In this document: positions 14,333 to 20,645 of the stretch, piece after piece
Layout of the letters: each line of letters begins with the position of its first letter
Position numbering within the stretch: the first letter of the stretch is position 1
Origin: Kribbella albertanoniae
Lineage (GTDB): Bacteria; Actinomycetota; Actinomycetes; Propionibacteriales; Kribbellaceae
Reading direction: 5' to 3'
Length of the DNA stretch: 32,404 nucleotides
Assembly (NCBI RefSeq): GCF_004348455.1
Contig: NZ_SMKA01000071.1
Location: 1-32,404 of the forward strand
Position numbers and translations under genes: made by a program
Notes under the pieces: generated by a model
What the model was told of the DNA's origin: nothing
The model's database searches: none
The model's input: only the letters and a program-made list of their open reading frames with translations

Positions 14333-15496
14333 TCATTCGACCGGGAGACCGAGGCCTCGGGCGATCAGCATGCGCTGGACTTCCGACGTACCTTCGCCGA
14401 TCTCCAGGATCTTGGCGTCGCGGTAGAAGCGGGTGACCGGGTACTCCTCCATGAAGCCGTAGCCGCCGAAGACCTGGGTCGCGATCCGGGTCGCGGTCAC
14501 CGCGGACTCACTCGCATACAGCTTCGCCACTGACGCGGCCTGCTTGAACTCCTGCATCGGCGCGCCCGCATCCTTCAGCGCGGCCGCCTTGTAGACCAGC
14601 ATCTCGGCCGCGTCCGCCATCACCTTCAGGTCGGCGATCTGGAACGCGACCCCCTGCTTGCGGCCGATCGGGCCACCGAACGTCTGCCGCTCACCGGCGT
14701 ACTGGACGGACATGTCCAGACAGGCCCGGATACAGCCGAGCGCAACCGCGGCGATCGCCACCCGCCCGTCGTCCAGCGTGGCCAGGAACTGCGCGAAGCC
14801 CTTGCCGCGCACACCCAGCAGGTTCGCCTCCGGCACCCGGACGCCGGTCAACGCCAGCGGGTGCGTGTCGCTCGCATGCCAGCCAAGCTTGTCGTACGGC
14901 GGTTCTGCGACGAACCCCCGTGTTCCGGCCGGGACGATGATCGTGGAGATCTCCGGCTTACCGTCCTCCCGCGTCCCCGTCCGTGCGGTCACCGTCACGC
15001 ACGACGTGATCGCGGAGCCCGAGTTCGTGATGAACTGCTTGGACCCGTCGATCACCCACTCGCCGTTCTCCAGCGTCGCACGCGTCTTCGTCGCACCGGC
15101 ATCAGACCCGGAATCCGCCTCGGTCAGCCCGAATCCGGCCAGCTTCTCCCCGGCCACCAGCTCCGGCAGCCACCGCTGCTTCTGCTCGTCGGTCCCGTAG
15201 GTCAGGATCGGGTTGATCCCGAGCCCGACCGCCGCTTCCAGCGTGATCCCCATCGACTGGTCGACCCGGCTGATCTCCTCGATCGCCACGCACAGGCTGG
15301 TGAAGTCGGCGCCCGCACCGCCGTACTCCTCCGGCGCGGTCAGGCCGAACAGCCCGAGCTTGCCCATCTTCTGCACGACCTCCACCGGGAAGTAGTGCTT
15401 GCGGTCCCACTCCGCCGCGTGCGGCGCGATCTCCGCCTCGGCGAAGTCACGCACACTGCGCCGGAACTCGCGGTGCTCCTCGGACAACTCGAACAT
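14333..15496 (-). CDS. Acyl-CoA dehydrogenase (isovaleryl/short-branched type likely)
   Basis: The 387-residue protein is a full-length FAD-dependent acyl-CoA dehydrogenase. It shows FGLTEADSGSDAGATKTRA and GSKQFITNSG (FAD and substrate contacts), RQTFGGPIGRKQGVAFQIADL, QVFGGYGFMEEYPVTRFYRDAKI and the C-terminal GEGTSEVQRMLIARGL, with the catalytic base at about Glu368. It oxidises an acyl-CoA to the 2-enoyl-CoA, feeding the carboxyltransferase encoded 69 bp downstream. The ATG at 15496 has GAGGAG at ideal spacing, and the true protein begins MFELSEEHREF. An upstream frame extension was rejected. It is the first gene of the operon and diverges from the MerR regulator. Confidence 0.95.
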   Translation of the reverse strand: MFELSEEHREFRRSVRDFAEAEIAPHAAEWDRKHYFPVEVVQKMGKLGLFGLTAPEEYGGAGADFTSLCVAIEEISRVDQSMGITLEAAVGLGINPILTYGTDEQKQRWLPELVAGEKLAGFGLTEADSGSDAGATKTRATLENGEWVIDGSKQFITNSGSAITSCVTVTARTGTREDGKPEISTIIVPAGTRGFVAEPPYDKLGWHASDTHPLALTGVRVPEANLLGVRGKGFAQFLATLDDGRVAIAAVALGCIRACLDMSVQYAGERQTFGGPIGRKQGVAFQIADLKVMADAAEMLVYKAAALKDAGAPMQEFKQAASVAKLYASESAVTATRIATQVFGGYGFMEEYPVTRFYRDAKILEIGEGTSEVQRMLIARGLGLPVE

Positions 15497-15519
15497 GACA
15501 ACTCCTCTGTGCTTGACGC

Positions 15520-15533
15520 TTACGTAAACGTAA
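15520..15533. promoter_or_regulatory. Palindromic MerR-type operator TTACGT-AA-ACGTAA
   Basis: A 14-bp dyad lies midway between the acyl-CoA dehydrogenase start (15496) and the MerR regulator start (15540). TTGACG (15513-15518) precedes it and may be a -35 element. MerR regulators of branched-chain acyl-CoA catabolism (LiuR type) bind sites rich in ACGT/TTACGT words, and this fits that form. The site probably serves both divergent genes. Confidence 0.6.
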
Positions 15534-15539
15534 AGCACA

Positions 15540-15953
15540 GTGGGCCAGGTGCACAATATCCGGGTGCCCGCCGAAACTTGGACGATCGCCGAACTCGCCG
15601 CCGAGTACGACGTCACCCTGCGCACCATCCGCTTCTACGAGGACCGCGGCCTGCTGACCCCCGAACGCCGCGGCACCGTCCGCGTCTACCACCCGCGCGA
15701 CCGCGTCCGCCTGGGCCTCATCCTCCGCGGTAAACGCCTCGGCTTCTCCCTCGACGAGATCGCCACCATCGTCGACATGTACGACGCCGAACCCGGCGAG
15801 GAAGGCCAGCTCGAGTACCTCCTGGCCCAGATCACCACCCGCCGGGCCGACCTCGAACAGCGCCGCCAGGACCTGGAACAAACCCTCCAGGACCTGGCCG
15901 ACGTAGAAGCCCGCTGCCAAGCCGACCTCAAAGCCCTCCGCGACCGGGCGTAG
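15540..15953 (+). CDS. MerR-family transcriptional regulator (LiuR-like)
   Basis: The 137-residue protein has an N-terminal winged helix-turn-helix of MerR type (WTIAELAAEYDVTLRTIRFYEDRGLL, then RVYHPRDRVRLGLIL), a linker helix and a C-terminal coiled coil (about 95-137, heptad-like Leu with many Glu, Arg and Gln). Metal-binding cysteines of CueR or MerR are absent; the single Cys near the end is not in a metal motif. Such MerR proteins control acyl-CoA dehydrogenase/carboxylase operons, and this gene diverges from one. The GTG at 15540 lies close behind the operator and may be leaderless. GTGs at 15549 and 15564 are alternatives. The gene converges with the ABC exporter, 2 bp apart. Confidence 0.9.
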   Translation: MGQVHNIRVPAETWTIAELAAEYDVTLRTIRFYEDRGLLTPERRGTVRVYHPRDRVRLGLILRGKRLGFSLDEIATIVDMYDAEPGEEGQLEYLLAQITTRRADLEQRRQDLEQTLQDLADVEARCQADLKALRDRA

Positions 15954-15955
15954 AG

Positions 15956-17770
15956 CTACTCGCTCTGGTAGCCCTTCGCCTGTGTGGTGAACAGCCGGGC
16001 GTAGGTGCCACCGCCGGCGAGCAAGGACGTGTGGGTGCCGGTTTCCGTGACGGCCCCGTCGTCCAGTACGACGATCAGGTCGGCGTCGCGCAAAGTACCG
16101 AGCCGGTGCGAGATCAGTACCGAGGTGCCTCCCGCGCGCAAGGTGCTGATCCTGGCGTGCAGCTCGGCTTCGGCCTCCGGATCGAGGCCTGCGTTCGGCT
16201 CGTCGAGGATCATCAGGTCGGTGTCGGCGCGGAGGAAGGCCCGGGCCAGCGCCAACCGCTGCCACTGTCCGCCCGACAGGACGACACCGGTCCCGTCCGA
16301 CCCGTCGTCCTCGGCGAACTCCCGACTGAGCATGGTGCGGTAGCCGTTCGGAAGCTTCTCGACGACCTCGTGGATATCTGCCTGTACGGCGGCCGCGGCG
16401 ATCCGATCCGGATCCTCCAGCGCGGTGAGGTCGCCGAGCGCGATGTTCTCCGCCGCGGTGAGGTCATAGGACATGAAGTCCTGAAACACCGCGCCGACCC
16501 TGTCCCGTAGCCGGGCCGGATCGAGATCGCGCAGGTCGATTCCGTCCCAGGTGATTCTGCCCTTGGTCGGGTCGTACATCCGGCACAGCAGTTTGACGAC
16601 AGTGGACTTGCCCGCGCCGTTCTTCCCGACCAGACCGACGGCCATACCGTACGGAATGGTGACCGTCACGCCTCGCAGCACCCACGGCAGGTCGTCGCCG
16701 TACCGGAACCAGACATCTTTGAACACGATCCCGCGGCGCAGTTCCGGCGTCGCGACCGGATGCTCCGCAACGGGCAGCTCGGGCGGAGCGCCGAGTACGA
16801 CGGTGTAGTGGTTGAAGATCATCAGCTGCTCGTTCGCCTGCGCCAGTAACGACACGATGCCGGCCATCGCGACCTGCACACCCGCAACCGCGGCGACGAA
16901 CAGGGCGATGTCCCCCGCGGTCAGCTCGCCGCGGCCTGCCGCGAGAATCGCCCAGACCAGCCCCGTACCGGCGACGACAGCGGCGAAGAGCTCAAGTCCA
17001 CTTTGGACGAACAGTTCGCGGCGATCGAGTGCCCGCCGGGCGACGTGAATCTCCGACATCGTGCGCATCATCCTGCCGCGCAGAAAGTCGCCGGTGCCGA
17101 ACAGCCGGATCTCCTTGCTGGCACGCGCGTCGGACAGCAGCATCTGGTAGAAGAGCTCGCGGCGTTCGTCCGGGCTCAGCCGCAGTGTGGTGTTCACCCG
17201 GCGTCTCGCCAGTGCCAGTTCGGCCAGAAGGGCCGGCAGCGCGGCGACCAGGACAATGCCGGCGATGAGCGGGCTGATCAGATAGAGCGACGCGAACAGG
17301 CCGAGCGCCGTGATCACGTTCCTGACCAGTTGCATGGCTGCGATGGTCAACTGCGCCGGAGCACTGTTGGCGGCTTCGGCAACCTGCAGTTGGTTGAGGA
17401 ACTGCGGATCCTCGAACCGGCCGAGTCCAGGGAACCGGTTGACCGCCCGGTACAGCCGGTCCTTGGCCGCCCGGCTGACGCGTCGCTGCGCTTCCGCCGA
17501 GAAGTACTGCGAAAGCTGCGGAAGGGTCGCGGTCAGCGCGCCGAGCACAGCAAGGGCGATCGCTTTCGGAAGCAGTACGTCGATCGCGGTGCCTGCGGTC
17601 ACCGAGTCGATGACCAGCTTGGTCAACCAGGTGACCGCGACCGGGAGCACTGCCCCGACCAACGCAATCCCACTCAGCAGCCCGAGCTGCGCGGGTGCCT
17701 CCCGAAAGGCCAGCGCCGCCGCCGGCCCCAACCCTCGGAGCGTGCGCCAACTGCGCCGGTCCGTCGTCAT
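15956..17770 (-). CDS. ABC exporter, fused membrane and ATPase domains (peptide operon)
   Basis: The 604-residue half-transporter has about six membrane segments in residues 25-315 and a nucleotide-binding domain with Walker A GKNGAGKST (382-390), signature LSGGQ (499-503), Walker B LMILDE (519-524) and switch His555. There is no N-terminal C39 peptidase domain, unlike many bacteriocin exporters, so leader removal must come from another enzyme; the S26 peptidase gene just upstream overlaps this start by 4 nt (ATGA). It is most likely the export pump for the Cys-rich peptide encoded at the head of the operon. A general lipid or drug exporter role remains possible. Confidence 0.9.
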   Translation of the reverse strand: MTTDRRSWRTLRGLGPAAALAFREAPAQLGLLSGIALVGAVLPVAVTWLTKLVIDSVTAGTAIDVLLPKAIALAVLGALTATLPQLSQYFSAEAQRRVSRAAKDRLYRAVNRFPGLGRFEDPQFLNQLQVAEAANSAPAQLTIAAMQLVRNVITALGLFASLYLISPLIAGIVLVAALPALLAELALARRRVNTTLRLSPDERRELFYQMLLSDARASKEIRLFGTGDFLRGRMMRTMSEIHVARRALDRRELFVQSGLELFAAVVAGTGLVWAILAAGRGELTAGDIALFVAAVAGVQVAMAGIVSLLAQANEQLMIFNHYTVVLGAPPELPVAEHPVATPELRRGIVFKDVWFRYGDDLPWVLRGVTVTIPYGMAVGLVGKNGAGKSTVVKLLCRMYDPTKGRITWDGIDLRDLDPARLRDRVGAVFQDFMSYDLTAAENIALGDLTALEDPDRIAAAAVQADIHEVVEKLPNGYRTMLSREFAEDDGSDGTGVVLSGGQWQRLALARAFLRADTDLMILDEPNAGLDPEAEAELHARISTLRAGGTSVLISHRLGTLRDADLIVVLDDGAVTETGTHTSLLAGGGTYARLFTTQAKGYQSE

Positions 17771-18231
17771 GTGGTCCGTGCGCGCATCGGCCTGGTGACC
17801 ACGCCAAGTACCGCATCCCCTGTGGCGAAGCCCCAGTGCCGGGAGTCTCCGCTGTGGGTCGGATTGTCTCCGAGCAACAGCAGCCGTCCCTCCGGCACCA
17901 ACGCCCCCGCGAAGTCGATGTACTCGTTCTCGTCCCAGCTGTGCCGGATGACCGGCGGTATCTGTTCGCCTGGTACGGCGGCGACGCGCTTGATCACCCA
18001 GGGGCCCACCGTCGCGAACTCGTGGGACTGCGGACGGGCAACGACGACCAGGTCACCGGTCCGGAGCGCGGTCAGGGGCGCGCGCCGTACCAGGACCCGG
18101 TCGCCGTCGTACAGGGTCGGCTCCATGCTTGGGCCTTGTACGTCGACCACCACCACCCGGCGCCGCGTCCGCACGATCAGTACGAGGGACGTGGCCGCGA
18201 CGACGGCAGCGATGACGACTCTCCACAGCAC
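17767..18231 (-). CDS. S26-family signal peptidase (peptide operon)
   Basis: From the GTG at 18231 the protein has 154 residues: one N-terminal membrane anchor (about residues 5-20) and the type I signal peptidase boxes GPSMEPTLYDGDRVLV with nucleophile Ser35, WVIKRVAAVPGE with the general base Lys81, and the closing box LLLGDNPTHSGDSRHWG. It acts outside the membrane on exported preproteins, usually cutting after AxA. GGAG lies 8 nt before the GTG. A longer start at 18303 would overlap the upstream gene by 59 bp and was rejected. A dedicated peptidase inside this operon is likely to cut the Cys-rich peptide's leader, which ends AAA before the first Cys. Confidence 0.9.
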   Translation of the reverse strand: MLWRVVIAAVVAATSLVLIVRTRRRVVVVDVQGPSMEPTLYDGDRVLVRRAPLTALRTGDLVVVARPQSHEFATVGPWVIKRVAAVPGEQIPPVIRHSWDENEYIDFAGALVPEGRLLLLGDNPTHSGDSRHWGFATGDAVLGVVTRPMRARTT

Positions 18232-18244
18232 AGCCGAACTCCGG

Positions 18245-18817
18245 TCAGGCCGGCGCAGGACTAGGCACCGCCGGGATGGGCAGCATGGACACGTCGATCG
18301 CACTCGCGGTGATCTTGCCGGCCGCGACGACGGCGTACGTCGGGAACGCGGTCACGCCGAACGCCGCAGCTATCGGTCCGGCGTAGTCCTCGACGACGAC
18401 CCGCGCGCCGGCGCCGAGGACGCCGACCATCTCGGACGGATCGTCATCGCCCTCGGCGACAACGATCGCGAGCACGCTGTCCTTTCCACCAGGTACGACG
18501 GCGGCGCGGGCGGCGAACTTCGGCGCGTTCTCGATGCAGGGTGCGCAGGACACCGAGAAGAATCCGACCGTCGTCTCGCCTGCCAGCGACTCCTTGCTCA
18601 CGGCAACGTTGTCCGTGCTCACCGCGGTGAACTCGTCGACCTCCGAGCCCGGAGGCCGCATCGAATCCGCGGGCGGACTCTGCAGCGCGCCGTACGGGAT
18701 CTTCGCGATCGACTCCTCATGCTCCTTCAGCCGGCGAATAACACCGAACAGCAGCAACAGGTTCAGTACGCCGACAATGCCGACCACGACCACCAGCGCG
18801 GTGAGAAACGTCGTCAA
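18245..18817 (-). CDS. Membrane-anchored thioredoxin-like (TlpA/MauD-type) protein
   Basis: The 190-residue protein begins with a membrane segment (about residues 6-27) and continues with a periplasmic-type thioredoxin fold: strand TVGFFSVSCAPCIENAPKF with the active-site pair Cys91/Cys94 (CAPC), and GVTAFPTYAVV with the cis-Pro loop. It resembles MauD/TlpA oxidoreductases, which handle disulfides outside the membrane. The start is a rare TTG at 18817 preceded by GAGAGG. It lies 34 bp downstream of the MauE-like gene, its usual electron partner, and 13 bp before the S26 peptidase gene. Disulfide formation or isomerisation in the eight-Cys peptide is the natural inferred role. Confidence 0.85.
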   Translation of the reverse strand: MTTFLTALVVVVGIVGVLNLLLLFGVIRRLKEHEESIAKIPYGALQSPPADSMRPPGSEVDEFTAVSTDNVAVSKESLAGETTVGFFSVSCAPCIENAPKFAARAAVVPGGKDSVLAIVVAEGDDDPSEMVGVLGAGARVVVEDYAGPIAAAFGVTAFPTYAVVAAGKITASAIDVSMLPIPAVPSPAPA

Positions 18818-18851
18818 GGGATCCAGCCTCTCTTCACTCTTGCTTGCCGGG

Positions 18852-19454
18852 CTACGACGTGGCCGTCGTAGTGCGGAACAATCCGATCAGGTCGTCCAGC
18901 CGGGCGGTCAGCGCGACGCCGATCAGCGCGGCGAAGGCGACAACGCACGCCAGTCCGAAGTCCAGCGACGACGACCCGCCGCTCAGGTCTGCAGCGATGC
19001 CGAGAACGCCGAATGCCGTGAGGGCGGCATTGCGGGCCACGTGCTGCCTACCGAGCGGCGAGTTCGACGCCCCGAAGCAACGGCAGGGCGTCGTCTGCCG
19101 CCGTCGCAGGGCGCCGACGATGGCCACCGAAAAGACGGCGATCAAACCGACGGCGACGGCGAATCCCCACCGGACCAACGCGGGCACGATCAAGGCGACC
19201 ACGATGGCGATCTCGGCCGCAACAACAGCGGCAGCGAGCTGTCGCGCCCGTCCTGCCCGCGCTCCGGTCAGCCGGGCCGTCGCTGCCGCGAAGTCAGCGA
19301 CGGCAGTGCGCGAGTACACCTTCGAACCGGCGGACACGGCGAACACACCGCCCAGCAGAACCCGACAGCCGAACTCGAGATACTCCACACCCGCCTCGAT
19401 CCACTGGTCCCAAGATTGGACGGCGGCGTTCGTCCGAACGCCGCCGACGATCAC
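18852..19454 (-). CDS. MauE/DoxX-like redox-associated membrane protein
   Basis: The 200-residue protein has about four membrane segments (RVLLGGVFAVSAGSKVY near 31-47, then near 73-93, 97-115 and 165-185) and the MauE-type Cys pair in TTPCRCFGAS (Cys124, Cys126) next to a membrane segment. MauE works with MauD in maturing the disulfide-rich methylamine dehydrogenase small subunit. Here the same pair accompanies a small Cys-rich peptide, but none of the other mau genes is present. The GTG at 19454 is 7 bp from the peptide gene stop but lacks a clear ribosome site. A GTG at 19388, preceded by GAGG and starting right before the first membrane segment, is a good alternative. Confidence 0.85.
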   Translation of the reverse strand: MIVGGVRTNAAVQSWDQWIEAGVEYLEFGCRVLLGGVFAVSAGSKVYSRTAVADFAAATARLTGARAGRARQLAAAVVAAEIAIVVALIVPALVRWGFAVAVGLIAVFSVAIVGALRRRQTTPCRCFGASNSPLGRQHVARNAALTAFGVLGIAADLSGGSSSLDFGLACVVAFAALIGVALTARLDDLIGLFRTTTATS

Positions 19455-19461
19455 TGCGCGT

Positions 19462-19671
19462 CTACGGGGCGCAGGAGGCGACGGCTACGCAGGTAGTCGT
19501 CTCCCGCTGGCACCCAGGGCCCGAATAACACACCCGGGTCCGGTACCGGCGGTTGCCATTGCAGCTACCGCACTGGCCGACAATCTCGCAGGCCCGACAG
19601 GCCGCTGCTGTGATCTTCGGCGCGAAGGCGGAGAGCAGCCCGTCGCTCATGCGCTGGATCAACTTCGTCAT
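19462..19671 (-). CDS. 69-residue Cys-rich precursor peptide (eight cysteines)
   Basis: The peptide has a 24-residue leader (MTKLIQRMSDGLLSAFAPKI then TAAA) and a 45-residue core with cysteines at 25, 28, 34, 37, 48, 54, 61 and 67, enough for four disulfides. The core is also rich in Gly, Arg and Thr. The leader is amphipathic rather than a classical hydrophobic signal peptide, and its end (TAAA before Cys25) fits an AxA cleavage site. GGAGG lies 5 nt before the ATG at 19671. It heads a five-gene operon with MauE-like, thioredoxin-like, S26 peptidase and ABC exporter genes. I recognise no named family. A secreted antimicrobial, signalling or metal-binding peptide are all open. Confidence 0.8.
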   Translation of the reverse strand: MTKLIQRMSDGLLSAFAPKITAAACRACEIVGQCGSCNGNRRYRTRVCYSGPGCQRETTTCVAVASCAP

Positions 19672-19805
19672 GGAAACCTCCAGGGTCAGGGTGCGGAACC
19701 AATCACCGAGCTGCCGAGGAGGCCTACGGTCGACACACCCCGACCAGGCGCAAACTACGAGCACCCACTGACACCCCGCTGCCCGTACTCCACCCGTACC
19801 AGGGT

Positions 19806-19905
19806 GTACCGACGGACTGTTAGTGCGCGGCCCGAGCAGATGAATTGCAGCGTGAAACGGGTGCTGGTGGCCGGCTGAAGTGACCTACTAACAGTTCGTC
19901 CGTAC
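19806..19905. repeat. 100-bp inverted-repeat element (copy 1)
   Basis: The left arm GTACCGACGGACTGTTAGTG (19806-19825) pairs with the right arm TACTAACAGTTCGTCCGTAC (19886-19905) around a 60-bp centre. The arms end in GTAC, and the total is exactly 100 bp, as in copy 2 at 31798-31897. The centres of the two copies are not alike. It lies between the peptide operon and the end of the sirohydrochlorin chelatase gene. Possible natures are a pair of operators at fixed spacing or a miniature mobile element. Confidence 0.75.
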
Positions 19906-19919
19906 GCAAGCCGCTAACC

Positions 19920-19952
19920 GTCGGCGCCCACAAACGTGCGGAAGGGGCCGAC
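19920..19952. terminator. Weak hairpin after the nitrate operon
   Basis: GTCGGC (19920-19925) and GCCGAC (19947-19952) can form a 6-bp GC stem 10 bp past the sirohydrochlorin chelatase stop. The loop is long (21 nt) and there is no U-tract, so this is a tentative termination structure at best. Confidence 0.25.
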
Positions 19953-19961
19953 CTGGATGCG

Positions 19962-20645
19962 TCAGACCGCTACGCGTGCGGGTTGGCGGGCTGCGTCGTA
20001 GCGGGCTAGTGCTAGACGGGCTAGGCGTAGGTCGGCGCCGAGGGGAGGTGTTACTCGGTGGGGGCCGGCTTGTTGGTGGAGGCGGTCGGAGAAGTGGCCG
20101 GGGGCCAGGAGGTAGTTGGCTACGGCTAGGCGGCCGGGGGTGGTGGCTAGGACTGCGGGGAGGCGGCGGCCTCGGCCGGCTAGGTAGCCGATGGTTACGG
20201 GGCGGTGGATGCGGGCGTGCAGGAGGGCTGCGGTGCGTTCGCAGTCGGCTTGGGCTCTGGGGTCGGTGGAGCCTGCGGCTGCCAGGACTACGTGGTCGGT
20301 GCGGGAGAGGTCGCCCAGGCGGTCTACGAGGATGTCGGCGATCAGCGCGTGCGGGCCGAGGGCGGGGGCTGCGGTGAGGCCGGGGTGGCGGGCTACCTGG
20401 TCGGCGATGTCTACGTGGACGTGGTAGCCGCTGGAGAGGAGCAGCGGCACGATCACTGCTTCGGGGGCGTCGGTCATGACGCGGTCGACGAGGCCTGGCA
20501 TGGCTGGTACGTCGACGTCTACGAACCCGAGTGACATCGAAAGCTCGGGACGCAGCTGAGCCATCTGGCGCACGATGTCGTGGACGACACGGATACCCCG
20601 AGGATCCGCGGTGCCATGAGCGACGGCGATCAAGTCGGGCCTCAT
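19962..20645 (-). CDS. Sirohydrochlorin chelatase (CbiX/SirB family)
   Basis: The 227-residue protein carries the class II chelatase landmarks in both halves: LIAVAHGTADPRG with His10, IVPLLLSSGYHVHVDI with His75 and His77, then VVLAAAGSTDPRA and ANYLLAPGHFSDRL. It inserts metal (iron for siroheme, or cobalt for cobalamin) into sirohydrochlorin. The gene is the last of the nitrate assimilation operon, overlapping the HemD gene by 4 nt (ATGA). There, siroheme for the nitrite reductase NirB is the obvious product, so ferrochelation is favoured over the cobalt reaction. The codon use near its 3' end (several TAG-rich words on the plus strand) looks slightly less GC-biased than its neighbours. 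Confidence 0.92.
   Translation of the reverse strand: MRPDLIAVAHGTADPRGIRVVHDIVRQMAQLRPELSMSLGFVDVDVPAMPGLVDRVMTDAPEAVIVPLLLSSGYHVHVDIADQVARHPGLTAAPALGPHALIADILVDRLGDLSRTDHVVLAAAGSTDPRAQADCERTAALLHARIHRPVTIGYLAGRGRRLPAVLATTPGRLAVANYLLAPGHFSDRLHQQAGPHRVTPPLGADLRLARLALARYDAARQPARVAV

Noticed and set aside
17003..18871. 622-codon open frame on the plus strand
   Set aside because: It runs antisense across the ABC exporter, S26 peptidase and thioredoxin-like genes, all of which have clear motifs. The plus-strand product is low-complexity.
18852..19671. Methylamine utilisation (mau) locus
   Set aside because: Only MauE- and MauD-like genes are present. There is no large dehydrogenase subunit, no MauG, and the small peptide lacks Trp, so it cannot form the TTQ cofactor.
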